From Streptomyces corallincola (GTDB lineage: Bacteria > Actinomycetota > Actinomycetes > Streptomycetales > Streptomycetaceae), in NCBI RefSeq assembly GCF_019104725.1, contig NZ_JAHRXF010000002.1, positions 248,001-312,000 on the forward strand: a DNA stretch of 64,000 bases, in the 5' to 3' direction. The notes beneath the pieces are model-generated. The model saw nothing but the letters and a program-made list of their open reading frames with translations. It was not told the origin of the DNA and did not search any database. Shown here piece by piece: positions 35,409 to 44,055 of this stretch; the first letter of the stretch is position 1, and the number at the start of each line of letters is the position of its first letter. The position numbers and the translations under genes are program-made.

Positions 35409-36819
35409 CGAGGTGATCCTCGGGACCGACGTGGACGGGTCTCGGGAGAGAACCAGAGCCCGCCACGCGGCCCCCAAGAAGCCGCTGTTCACCAGATTCC
35501 ACATGCCTGCCGGCAAGGCGATAGCCAGTGTGGCCATGCCGACGGCCGTCCTGGTCGGCCTGGGGTTCACGTCGTCGCTCGCCCTCGCGGACAACGGCGG
35601 CACCACCCCGTCCGCCGCCAAGAGCCAGCAGGCCGACGAATACAAGGACTGCGTCCAGGCCCTCGCCGACGGCAAGAAGGCCGACGACGGCAAGGACGGC
35701 AAGGACCCCTCCGCGTCGCCCTCCCCGTCGGCCTCCGGGACCGGTAAGGACGACGCGGGCGACAAGGGCGGGACGAAGGACACCGGCACCAAGGACACCG
35801 GGAGCAAGGGCACCGGTACCAAGGACAGCGGTACGGACGCGGGCAAGCCCTCTTCGTCGGATTCAGGTTCCGACGACACGGCGAAGCCCGACCCGACCCG
35901 GTCCACGGGCACCGGCACCTCCGTCCCGACGCCGTCCACCAGTGCGAGCCCGAGCGGTGACGGCGGCCTGCTGGGCGGCCTCGGGGACACCGTGGGGAAC
36001 GTCCTCGGCGGCACCCTCGGCACCGCGCTCGGCGGCGGCACCAAGGACTCCGGTACGACCACGAGCCCCACCCCGTCCCAGTCCGCCACCAAGGCACCCG
36101 AGGCCCCGAAGACGCCGGAGTCGAAGACCCCGGAGTCGAAGACCCCGGAGTCGAAGAAGGCCGACGCCAAGGGCCACGGCACCCTCACCGGCACCGTCAA
36201 GGACACCCTCGACAAGGTGACCGGCACGGTGAAGGACACCACCGACGGTGCCTCCAGGACCGTGGGGGACGCCGGTAAGGCGCTCGGGGACGCGGGCAAG
36301 GCGGCCAAGGACGCCGTACCCGGCGCCGACGCCGCGCTGCCGGACGACTGCCCGAAGGCCACGGACGCCGAGGGCGGGATCGACAACAAGGTCCCGCTCG
36401 CGGACGACCCCTGGTACCTGAGCGCCAGTTCGCTGACGCTGAAGGGCGCCGACTACAAGGGGATCGTGGAGGTGCGCACCGCCAACGGCACCGTGAAGAA
36501 GGTGCTGAAGTACGTCATCTCCGACGGCACCGACATCGGTGACCTGCACCAGACGGTCATCGACAAGCAGGCCGGCAAGACGTACCACGTCCAGGCAGGC
36601 AAGGGCACGACCTCCACCATCACCGGCGGTCAGACGGTGATGTACACGGAGAAGATCTCCGGCAACCTGCTCGGCCTGCTGCCCGTGACGTTCAGTCCGG
36701 ACAGCCCGCCGCCGCTCAACCTGCCGTTGATCTACTTCACCAACGCCAAGGTGACGCAGGCCGCGCAGTTCGGCGGCAACCTGCACATCCCCGGCATGCG
36801 GCAGTACATCACCGACTGA
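35398..36819 (+). CDS. Secreted or surface protein with low-complexity Lys/Asp/Gly/Ser/Thr region, function unknown
   Basis: A 473-residue protein starting at GTG 35398 after GGGAGG. Residues 40-66 are a signal-like helix (AIASVAMPTAVLVGLGFTSS then LALADNGG). Residues 70-300 are repetitive and disordered: K-D-T-G and D-S-G motifs, three consecutive TPESK units, and helical KDTLDKVTGTVKD sections. The C-terminal 150 residues form a compact domain (DDPWYLSASSLTLKGADYKG, GTTSTITGGQTVMYTEKISG, PLNLPLIYFTNAKVTQAAQF) that resembles the DUF6230 fold in tone, both having paired Cys elsewhere. It may be a cell-wall-spanning partner of the DUF6230/DUF6114 pair. Confidence 0.82.
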   Translation: MPADEVILGTDVDGSRERTRARHAAPKKPLFTRFHMPAGKAIASVAMPTAVLVGLGFTSSLALADNGGTTPSAAKSQQADEYKDCVQALADGKKADDGKDGKDPSASPSPSASGTGKDDAGDKGGTKDTGTKDTGSKGTGTKDSGTDAGKPSSSDSGSDDTAKPDPTRSTGTGTSVPTPSTSASPSGDGGLLGGLGDTVGNVLGGTLGTALGGGTKDSGTTTSPTPSQSATKAPEAPKTPESKTPESKTPESKKADAKGHGTLTGTVKDTLDKVTGTVKDTTDGASRTVGDAGKALGDAGKAAKDAVPGADAALPDDCPKATDAEGGIDNKVPLADDPWYLSASSLTLKGADYKGIVEVRTANGTVKKVLKYVISDGTDIGDLHQTVIDKQAGKTYHVQAGKGTTSTITGGQTVMYTEKISGNLLGLLPVTFSPDSPPPLNLPLIYFTNAKVTQAAQFGGNLHIPGMRQYITD

Positions 36820-36875
36820 CCCGCGCCGACGGGCCGCAAGGCCCCACCCCGAAGCCACTTCGGAGCCGCGAAACA

Positions 36876-36911
36876 CCGAGGGCGCCCCCTTCTGGAAGGG
36901 GGCGCCCTCGG
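36876..36911. terminator. Bidirectional terminator between the secreted-protein gene and pyk
   Basis: A perfect 16-bp stem (36876-36891 with 36896-36911) with a four-base loop CTGG, halfway between two convergent stops. Very stable and symmetric. Confidence 0.85.
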
Positions 36912-36934
36912 CGCCGTTCAGGCCGCGGTGCCGC

Positions 36935-38359
36935 TCAGACGTCGCCGCCGAGCTGGTGCACCCGGACCATGTTGGTGGTGCCGGGGACACCGGGGGGCGA
37001 ACCGGCGGTGATCACCAGGGTGTCGCCGGGGGTGAAGCGGCCGAGCTTGGCCACCTCGGCGTCCACCATGTCCACCATCTCGTCGGTGGTGTTGACGAAC
37101 GGCACCACGTGCGACTCCACGCCCCAGCTCAGGCTGAGCTGGTTGCGGGTGCCCTCGTCCGTGGTGAACGCGATGACCGGCTGGGCCGCGCGGTAGCGGG
37201 ACAGCCGACGGGCGGTGTCACCGGACTTGGTGAAGGCGACCAGGCCGCGCCCGCCGAGGAAGTCGGCGATCTCGCAGGCCGCGCGGGCGACCGAACCGCC
37301 CTGGGTGCGCGGCTTCTTGCCCGGCACCAGCGGCTGGAGGCCCTTGGAGAGCAGCTCCTCCTCGGCCGCCACGACGATCTTCGACATCGTCTTGACCGTC
37401 TCGACCGGGTAGGCGCCGACCGAGGACTCCGCCGACAGCATGACCGCGTCGGCGCCGTCCAGGATGGCGTTGGCGACGTCGGACGCCTCGGCGCGGGTCG
37501 GGCGGGAGTTGGTGATCATCGACTCCATCATCTGGGTCGCCACGATCACCGGCTTGGCGTTGCGGCGGCACAGCTCGATGAGGCGCTTCTGCACCATCGG
37601 GACGCGCTCCAGCGGGTACTCGACGGCGAGGTCGCCGCGGGCGACCATCACACCGTCGAACGCCATGACGACGTCCTCCATGTTCTCGACGGCCTGCGGC
37701 TTCTCCACCTTGGCGATGACGGGGACCCGGCGGCCCTCCTCGTCCATCACCTTGTGCACGTCGTGGATGTCCCGGGCGTCCCGGACGAAGGACAGCGCGA
37801 CCATGTCGCAGCCCATGCGGAGCGCGAAGCGCAGGTCCTCGACGTCCTTGTCGGACAGCGCGGGCACGTTCACCGCGGCGCCGGGCAGGTTGATGCCCTT
37901 GTGGTCGGAGACCACACCGCCCTCGATGACGATGGTCTTCACGCGCGGACCTTCGACGTCCACGACCTTCAGCTCGACGTTGCCGTCGTTGATCAGGATC
38001 TGGTCGCCGCGCGACACGTCCGCGGGCAGGCCCTTGTACGTGGTGCCGCAGATCTGCTTGTCACCGGCCACGTCCTCGGCGGTGATGACGAACTCGTCGC
38101 CGCGCTCCAGCTCCACCGGGCCCTCGGCGAAGGTCTCCAGGCGGATCTTGGGGCCCTGGAGGTCGGCCAGGACGCCGACGGCGCGGCCGGTCTCCTTGGC
38201 GGCGGCCCGGACGCGGTCGTACCGCCCCTGGTGCTCGGCGTGCGAGCCGTGGCTGAAGTTGAAACGGGCCACGTTCATGCCGGCCTCGATCATCGAGACG
38301 AGCTTTTCGTGGGTATCGACCGCGGGGCCGAGCGTGCAGACGATTTTTGAACGGCGCAT
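36935..38359 (-). CDS. pyk: Pyruvate kinase
   Basis: A 474-residue glycolytic enzyme converting phosphoenolpyruvate and ADP to pyruvate and ATP. It has the N-terminal MRRSKIVCTLGPAVDTHEKL, the substrate-binding NVARFNFSHGSH, the lid region and the active-site run VIAKVEKPQAVENM and MVARGDLAVEYPLERVP, followed by ATQMMESMITNSRPTRAE (the conserved MLESM motif with Met for Leu). In S. coelicolor two pyruvate kinases exist and this position corresponds to SCO5423. ATG at 38359 lies seven bases from a perfect -10 box and has no ribosome site. Confidence 0.96.
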   Translation of the reverse strand: MRRSKIVCTLGPAVDTHEKLVSMIEAGMNVARFNFSHGSHAEHQGRYDRVRAAAKETGRAVGVLADLQGPKIRLETFAEGPVELERGDEFVITAEDVAGDKQICGTTYKGLPADVSRGDQILINDGNVELKVVDVEGPRVKTIVIEGGVVSDHKGINLPGAAVNVPALSDKDVEDLRFALRMGCDMVALSFVRDARDIHDVHKVMDEEGRRVPVIAKVEKPQAVENMEDVVMAFDGVMVARGDLAVEYPLERVPMVQKRLIELCRRNAKPVIVATQMMESMITNSRPTRAEASDVANAILDGADAVMLSAESSVGAYPVETVKTMSKIVVAAEEELLSKGLQPLVPGKKPRTQGGSVARAACEIADFLGGRGLVAFTKSGDTARRLSRYRAAQPVIAFTTDEGTRNQLSLSWGVESHVVPFVNTTDEMVDMVDAEVAKLGRFTPGDTLVITAGSPPGVPGTTNMVRVHQLGGDV

Positions 38360-38365
38360 GGGGCG

Positions 38366-38371
38366 ATCCTA
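38366..38371 (-). promoter_or_regulatory. pyk promoter -10 box (leaderless)
   Basis: On the minus strand TAGGAT at 38371-38366, the consensus Streptomyces -10, ends seven bases before the pyk ATG at 38359, so the predicted transcript begins at the start codon. No convincing -35 was found; a perfect 10-bp palindrome GGAATATTCC (38389-38398) lies where the -35 would be and may be a regulator site. Confidence 0.55.
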
Positions 38372-38502
38372 TCGGTTTGTTTCGCTGCGGAATATTCCGG
38401 CTGGTGGAAGATACAAATGGGCGGACAGCCGCTCAGTCGTGTTACTCGCGTGTATTGCCGCGGAGTTCGCCGGAGCCCGCCGGAGTCGGCCGGAGCCCCT
38501 TC

Positions 38503-39708
38503 TCACTTTCCCGCCAGCGCGTACGTCTGGGTGGCGATCTCCAGCTCCTCGTCGGTCGGCACCACGGCCACCGCGACGCGGGCGGAGTCCGGGGAGATCA
38601 GCCGGCCGCCGTCACCGGGCGCCGCGTTGCGCACCGGGTCCACCGCGAGGCCCAGGGTCTCCAGGTCCGCGAGCGCCGCCTCCCGCACCACCGCCGCGTT
38701 CTCCCCGACACCGGCCGTGAACACCACCGCGTCCACCCGGCCGAGCACGGCGCAATAAGCGCCGATGTACTTCCTCAGCCGGTGAATGTAAATGTCGAAC
38801 GCGAGGGCCGCCTCGGCGTCGCCCGCGTCGATACGACGACGGATCTCCCGCATGTCATTGTCCCCGCACAGCCCGAACAGACCGCTCCTCTTGTTGAGGA
38901 GAGTGTCGATCTCGTCGGTGGACATTCCGCCGACGCGCCGCAAATGAAAGATGACGGCCGGGTCCAGGTCCCCGGACCGGGTGCCCATCACCAGCCCCTC
39001 CAGCGGCGTCAGTCCCATCGAGGTGTCCACGCACCGCCCGCCCCGCACCGCCGACGCAGAGGCCCCGTTCCCCAGGTGCAGCACGATGACGTTCACGTCC
39101 GCCGGGTCCCGGCCCAGCAGCCGCGCCGTCTCCCGCGCCACGTAGGCGTGCGAGGTGCCGTGGAAGCCGTAGCGGCGGATGCGGTACCGGTCGGCGATCC
39201 TCGGGTCGATCGCGTACCGTGCCGCCGCCTCCGGCATCGTCGTGTGGAACGCGGTGTCGAACACCGCGACCTGCGGCAGGTCCGGGCGCAGCGCGCGGGC
39301 GGTGCGGATGCCGGTCAGGTTGGCCGGGTTGTGCAGCGGGGCGACCGGGATCAGCCGCTCGATCTCGGTGAGCACCTCGTCGTCGATGACGGTCGGCTCG
39401 GTGAAGAACATCCCGCCGTGCACCACCCGGTGCCCGATGGCGGCCAGTTCGGGGGAGTCCAGGCCGAGACCGTCGCGGGCCAGCTCCTCCGCGACCGCCT
39501 TCAGCGCGGCCCCGTGGTCCGCGATCGGCCCGCCGCGCTCCCGGCTCGCGCCGGTCGCGGGCACGGTGTGCTTCAGCCGCGAGGTCCGCTCGCCGATCCG
39601 CTCCACCAGGCCGGACGCCAGCCGGGTCCGCTCCCGCATGTCCAGGAGCTGGTACTTCACCGACGAGGAGCCGGAGTTGAGGACGAGGACACGGGTCGGG
39701 GAGGTCAC
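38503..39708 (-). CDS. ackA: Acetate kinase
   Basis: A 401-residue ASKHA-fold kinase converting acetyl phosphate and ADP to acetate and ATP, and the reverse. Motifs: VLVLNSGSSSVKYQLLD (phosphate 1), HRVVHGG, FDTAFHTTMP, GFHGTSHAYV, LHLGNGASASAV and GLTPLEGLVMGTRSGD, VFTAGVGENAA. GTG at 39708 overlaps the pta stop in a GTGA junction, so it is translated with pta. Together they form the overflow and acetate-assimilation pathway. Confidence 0.96.
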   Translation of the reverse strand: MTSPTRVLVLNSGSSSVKYQLLDMRERTRLASGLVERIGERTSRLKHTVPATGASRERGGPIADHGAALKAVAEELARDGLGLDSPELAAIGHRVVHGGMFFTEPTVIDDEVLTEIERLIPVAPLHNPANLTGIRTARALRPDLPQVAVFDTAFHTTMPEAAARYAIDPRIADRYRIRRYGFHGTSHAYVARETARLLGRDPADVNVIVLHLGNGASASAVRGGRCVDTSMGLTPLEGLVMGTRSGDLDPAVIFHLRRVGGMSTDEIDTLLNKRSGLFGLCGDNDMREIRRRIDAGDAEAALAFDIYIHRLRKYIGAYCAVLGRVDAVVFTAGVGENAAVVREAALADLETLGLAVDPVRNAAPGDGGRLISPDSARVAVAVVPTDEELEIATQTYALAGK

Positions 39709-41831
39709 TGCTGGGACGCCTTCTCACTGGAGTGCTCGGACGGGACGGGGGCCGGACCGGGGGACGGGTCCTGGGCCTGGATGGCGGTGATCGCCACGGT
39801 GTTCACGATGTCCTGCACCAGCGCGCCCCGCGACAGGTCGTTCACCGGCTTGCGCAGCCCCTGGAGCACCGGCCCGACCGCGATCGCCCCCGCCGACCGC
39901 TGCACCGCCTTGTACGTGTTGTTGCCGGTGTTCAGGTCGGGGAAGACCAGCACGCTCGCCTGGCCCGCGACCTCCGAGCCGGGCAGCTTGGTCGCCGCCA
40001 CCGACGGCTCCACCGCCGCGTCGTACTGGATCGGCCCCTCGATCTTCAGGTCCGGGCGGCGCGAGCGCGCCAGTTCCGTCGCCGCCCGCACCTTGTCCAC
40101 GTCCGCGCCCGACCCGGAGGTCCCGGTGGAGTACGACAGCATGGCGATCCGGGGTTCCACCCCGAACCGGGCCGCCGTGCCCGCCGCCTGCACGGCGATG
40201 TCCGCCAGCGCCTCCGCGTCCGGGTCCGGGTTGACCGCGCAGTCGCCGTAGACCAGCACCTTGTCGGCCAGGCACATGAAGAACACCGAGGAGACGATCG
40301 AGGTGTCCGGGCGGGTCTTGATGATCTCGAAGGCCGGGCGGATCGTCGCGGCCGTGGAGTGCACCGAGCCCGACACCATGCCGTCCGCCAGGCCCTCCTG
40401 GACCATCAGCGTGCCGAAGTAGTTCACGTCGGCGACCACGTCGTGCGCCAGCTCCACCGTCACGCCCCGGTGCGCGCGCAGCTCCGCGTACTTCTGCGCG
40501 AACAGGTCCCGCAACTCGCTGGTGGCCGGGTCGATCAGCTGGCTGTCGCCGAGGTCGATGCCCAGGTCGGCGGCCTTCTTGCGGATCTGCTCCACCGGGC
40601 CCAGCAGCGTCAGGTCGCACACCCCGCGCCGCAGCAGCACCTCCGCCGCGTGCAGCACCCGCTCCTCGGTGCCCTCGGGCAGCACCACCCGGCGCCGCTC
40701 CGCGCGGGCCTGCTCCAGCAGCTTGTGCTCGAACATCATCGGCGTGATCCGGCCGCTGCTCGGCGCCGAGACCCGCTCGGCCAGCTCCGCGGTGTCCACG
40801 TGCCGCTCGAACAGGCCGAGCGCGGTCTCCGCCTTGCGCGGGGTGGCCGCGCTCAGCTTGCCCTCCAGCGAGAACAGCTGCTCGGCCGTGGGGAAACTCG
40901 TCCCCGACACCGACAGCACCGGGGTGCCGGGTGCCAGCCGGGTCGCCAGTGCCATCACCTCGTGGCTCGGCACCTCGTCCAGGGTGAGCAGTATCCCCGC
41001 GATCGGCGGGGTACCGGCGCTGTGCGCGGCCAGCGCGCCCACCACCAGGTCCGCGCGGTCGCCGGGGGTCACCACCAGGCAGCCGGGGGTCAGCGCGGTC
41101 AGGAAGTTCGGCAGCATCGCCCCGCCGAACACGAAGCCGAGCGCGTCCCGCGCCAGCCCCGAGTCGTCCCCGAGCAGCACCCGGCCGCCGAGCGCCTGCG
41201 CGATCTGCGCGACGGTCGGCGCGGACAGCGCGGGCTCGTCCGGCACCACGTACACCGGTACCGGCAGCCGCCCGGCCGCCCGCTCCGCGATCCCGTCCCG
41301 GTCCTCGCGGGCCACCCGGTTGGCGACCATCGCCAGGACGTCGCAGCCGCGCCCGGCGTACGCCCGGTGCGCGTTGCGGGTCTCGTCCAGCACCGATTCC
41401 GCGCTCTGCCCCCGGCCGCCGACCACCGGGATCACCGAGGCGCCGAACTCGTTGGCGAGCCGGGCGTTCAGCGACAGCTCGTCCGGGAGCTGGGTCGCGG
41501 CGAAGTCGGTGCCGAGGACCAGGACCACGTCGAAGGCGCGGGCCACCTGGTGGAAGCGGTCCACCAGCACCGACACCAGCTCGTCGGTGCCCTGCTCGGC
41601 CTGGAGCGCGGACGCCTCCGCGTAGTCCATGCCGTAGACGGTCGCGGAGTCCTGGGAGAGCCGGTAGCGGGCCCGCAGCAGCTCGAACAGCCGGTCCGGG
41701 CCGTCGTGCACCAGCGGGCGGAACACCCCGACCCGATCGACCTGCCGGGTCAGGAGTTCCATGACCCCCAGCTCCACGACCTGACGGCCGTCGCCGCGGT
41801 CGATCCCGGTCACGTACACGCTGCGCGTCAC
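39705..41831 (-). CDS. pta: Phosphate acetyltransferase
   Basis: A 708-residue, long-form Pta with three parts: an N-terminal P-loop-like domain (SVYVTGIDRGDGRQVVELGV), a central DRTGG domain (ALTPGCLVVTPGDRADLVVG) and the C-terminal catalytic PTA_PTB domain (from about residue 370: RRVVLPEGTEERVLHAAEV, ADGMVSGSVHSTAATIRPA, MLSYSTGTSGSGADVDKV, FPDLNTGNNTYKAVQRSAG). It converts acetyl-CoA and phosphate to acetyl phosphate. GTG at 41831 follows GGAGACGGAG. Short forms lack the first two domains, which may confer allosteric regulation. Coupled to ackA. Confidence 0.95.
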   Translation of the reverse strand: MTRSVYVTGIDRGDGRQVVELGVMELLTRQVDRVGVFRPLVHDGPDRLFELLRARYRLSQDSATVYGMDYAEASALQAEQGTDELVSVLVDRFHQVARAFDVVLVLGTDFAATQLPDELSLNARLANEFGASVIPVVGGRGQSAESVLDETRNAHRAYAGRGCDVLAMVANRVAREDRDGIAERAAGRLPVPVYVVPDEPALSAPTVAQIAQALGGRVLLGDDSGLARDALGFVFGGAMLPNFLTALTPGCLVVTPGDRADLVVGALAAHSAGTPPIAGILLTLDEVPSHEVMALATRLAPGTPVLSVSGTSFPTAEQLFSLEGKLSAATPRKAETALGLFERHVDTAELAERVSAPSSGRITPMMFEHKLLEQARAERRRVVLPEGTEERVLHAAEVLLRRGVCDLTLLGPVEQIRKKAADLGIDLGDSQLIDPATSELRDLFAQKYAELRAHRGVTVELAHDVVADVNYFGTLMVQEGLADGMVSGSVHSTAATIRPAFEIIKTRPDTSIVSSVFFMCLADKVLVYGDCAVNPDPDAEALADIAVQAAGTAARFGVEPRIAMLSYSTGTSGSGADVDKVRAATELARSRRPDLKIEGPIQYDAAVEPSVAATKLPGSEVAGQASVLVFPDLNTGNNTYKAVQRSAGAIAVGPVLQGLRKPVNDLSRGALVQDIVNTVAITAIQAQDPSPGPAPVPSEHSSEKASQQ

Positions 41832-41943
41832 AGGGGCGCTCCGTCTCCGCGGGGCGCGGGGCCCCTCAGTCCTGGTTCCTCGGTGTTCTCCGTGCGGTCA
41901 CCCCGTGGCCGGAAAAAAGCCCCCCGAGGCGAGCACAACCCCC

Positions 41944-41972
41944 TTGACAATACCCCTGTCGAAGGATAGGGA
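41944..41972 (+). promoter_or_regulatory. pfkA promoter
   Basis: A perfect consensus -35 TTGACA (41944-41949), a 17-bp spacer and -10 TAGGGA (41967-41972), giving a leader of about 110 bases before the pfkA start at 42091. One of the strongest vegetative-type promoters visible in the window. Confidence 0.75.
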
Positions 41973-42090
41973 TTCCCGCCGCTTTTGGGGGTGCGGACGG
42001 CCGGGACCCGGCCGCTCGTCGGCTCCCCGGCGGGCGTGAAAGAATCGTGGCGGCTCACCGGCACCCACAGCGAGCAGGAGACACAGCAGG

Positions 42091-43116
42091 ATGCGCATCG
42101 GAGTTCTCACCGCAGGCGGCGACTGCCCCGGCCTGAACGCCGTGATCCGGTCGGTCGTGCACCGCGCCGTGGCCCACCACGGCGACGAGGTCATCGGTTT
42201 CCAGGACGGCTACCGAGGGCTGCTCGACGGCCAGTACCGCACGCTCGACCTGGACGCCGTCGGCGGCATCCTCGCCTCGGGCGGCACCATCCTCGGCTCC
42301 TCCCGGCTGGAGCGCGACCGGCTCCGCTCCGCCTGCGAGCGGGCCGGTGACATGGTCGGCGAGTTCGGCATCGACGCGCTGATCCCGATCGGCGGCGAGG
42401 GCACGCTCACAGCGGCCCGGATGCTCTCCGACGCGGGCCTTCCGGTCGTCGGCGTCCCGAAGACCATCGACAACGACATCTCCTCCACCGACCGCACCTT
42501 CGGCTTCGACACCGCCGTCGGCGTGGCCACCGAGGCGATGGACCGCCTGAAGACCACCGCCGAGTCCCACCAGCGGGTCATGGTCGTCGAGGTCATGGGG
42601 CGGCACGCGGGCTGGATCGCCCTGGAGTCCGGCATGGCCGCCGGTGCCCACGGCATCTGCCTGCCCGAGCGCCCCTTCGACCCGGCCGACCTCGTCACGA
42701 TGGTCGAGGAGCGGTTCGCGCGCGGCAAGAAGTTCGCCGTGATCTGCGTCGCCGAGGGCGCCCACCCGCTCGACGGCACCATGAACTACGGCAAGGGCGA
42801 CATCGACCAGTACGGCCACGAGCGCTTCCAGGGCATCGGCACCGCGCTCGCCTACGAGCTGGAGCGCCGCCTCGGCAAGGAGGCCAAGCCGGTCATCCTC
42901 GGCCACGTCCAGCGCGGCGGCGTCCCCACCGCGTACGACCGCGTCCTCGCCACCCGGTTCGGCTGGCACGCGGTGGAGGCCGCCCACCGGGGCGACTTCG
43001 GCCGGATGACCGCCCTGCGCGGCACCGACATCGTGATGGTCCCGCTCGCGGAGGCCGTCACCGAGCTGAAGCGGGTCCCGGTGGACCGGATGGACGAGGC
43101 GGAGTCGGTCTTCTGA
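42091..43116 (+). CDS. pfkA: ATP-dependent 6-phosphofructokinase
   Basis: A 341-residue group III phosphofructokinase phosphorylating fructose 6-phosphate. N-terminal MRIGVLTAGGDCPGLNAVIR binds ATP; the diagnostic loop is GGEGT at 101-105, with Gly104 as in ATP-dependent enzymes (an Asp there would mean pyrophosphate dependence) and Glu at 103 instead of the common Asp; catalytic Asp127 is in PKTIDNDI; MGRHAGWIAL and HVQRGGVPTAYDR follow. Numbering coincides with the E. coli enzyme. ATG at 42091 follows GCAGGA. Divergent from pta and convergent with the sugar ABC genes. Corresponds by position to S. coelicolor SCO5426. Confidence 0.95.
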   Translation: MRIGVLTAGGDCPGLNAVIRSVVHRAVAHHGDEVIGFQDGYRGLLDGQYRTLDLDAVGGILASGGTILGSSRLERDRLRSACERAGDMVGEFGIDALIPIGGEGTLTAARMLSDAGLPVVGVPKTIDNDISSTDRTFGFDTAVGVATEAMDRLKTTAESHQRVMVVEVMGRHAGWIALESGMAAGAHGICLPERPFDPADLVTMVEERFARGKKFAVICVAEGAHPLDGTMNYGKGDIDQYGHERFQGIGTALAYELERRLGKEAKPVILGHVQRGGVPTAYDRVLATRFGWHAVEAAHRGDFGRMTALRGTDIVMVPLAEAVTELKRVPVDRMDEAESVF

Positions 43117-43152
43117 GTCCCGTTCCGGGCTGAGGAGCGCGGAGGGTTCCGC

Positions 43153-43185
43153 GAAGGGGCCGTGCCGGTGGGCGCGGCCCCCTTC
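43153..43185. terminator. Terminator between pfkA and the sugar ABC operon
   Basis: An imperfect GC stem of 12-13 bp (arms from 43153 and up to 43185, GAAGGGGCCG against CGGCCCCCTTC with one bulge), located 37 bases after the pfkA stop and before the convergent permease stop. Confidence 0.55.
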
Positions 43186-43222
43186 GTCGTACGGCGCCTG
43201 TGGCCGTGGGGCGGTACGGCGC

Positions 43223-44050
43223 TCAGCCCTTCACCGCGCCCCCCAGCGCGAACCCCCCGCCCAGGCGCCGGGAGACCAGGACGTACAGCAGGATCACCGG
43301 CGTCGAGTACAGCACGGAGAACGCGGCGAGCTGTCCGTAGGCGACGGCGCCCCGGTTGCCGAAGAAGTCGTTGATGCTGACCGAGGCGGGCATGCGGTCG
43401 GGGCTGAGCAGCAGCATGAAGGGGACGAAGAAGTTGCCCCACATCATCACGAACGAGAACACCGTGACGACCGCGACACCGGGCCCCATCAGCGGCAGCA
43501 CGATCCGCATCAGCGACTGCGCCGCCGACGCCCCGTCGGTCCAGGCCGCCTCCTCCAGCTCCCTCGGCACCCCGTCCATGAAGTTCTTCATCAGCCAGAT
43601 GGCGAAGGGGAGTTGAGAGGCGGCGAAGAACAGGATCGTGCCCTCGAAGGTGTCGATCAGATTGACCCGGACGAACAGCGCGTACACCGGGACCATGATC
43701 GCGGTGATCGGCAGGCTGGTGGCGAAGAGGATCGCCAGCAGGAACGGCCGGTTGAACCGGGACCGGAACCTGGACAGCGGATACGCGGCGAGCGCGGCGC
43801 ACACCACGGTCAGCGCGGTCGCCCCGCCGCACAGGATCAGGCTGTTGAGCAGCGGGGTGTAGGTGATGTCCGGGGTGAGCACGGCCCGGAAGTTGGCCGT
43901 GGTCAGCCCGTCCGGCACCCGCACCCGCAGCCCGGCACGCGGGTCCACGGAGGACAGCAGCACCCAGGCGAGGGGGAGGACGAAGGCGAGGGCCACGACG
44001 AGCAGACCGGCGTCGGCGGCGAGTCGGCGGGCGGGACGGCTGCGGGCCAT
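43223..44050 (-). CDS. Sugar ABC transporter permease (MalG type)
   Basis: A 275-residue inner-membrane permease with six helices. The ATPase-contact loop reads EEAAWTDGASAAQSLMRIVL, preceded by PFAIWLMKNFMDGVPREL, both diagnostic of carbohydrate importers. ATG at 44050 lies eight bases after GGAGGTG; an overlapping GTG at 44059 is possible but has no room for a ribosome site. Third gene of the operon. No ATPase is encoded here; in Streptomyces the shared ATPase MsiK normally energises such importers. Confidence 0.93.
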   Translation of the reverse strand: MARSRPARRLAADAGLLVVALAFVLPLAWVLLSSVDPRAGLRVRVPDGLTTANFRAVLTPDITYTPLLNSLILCGGATALTVVCAALAAYPLSRFRSRFNRPFLLAILFATSLPITAIMVPVYALFVRVNLIDTFEGTILFFAASQLPFAIWLMKNFMDGVPRELEEAAWTDGASAAQSLMRIVLPLMGPGVAVVTVFSFVMMWGNFFVPFMLLLSPDRMPASVSINDFFGNRGAVAYGQLAAFSVLYSTPVILLYVLVSRRLGGGFALGGAVKG

Positions 44051-44055
44051 GACGC

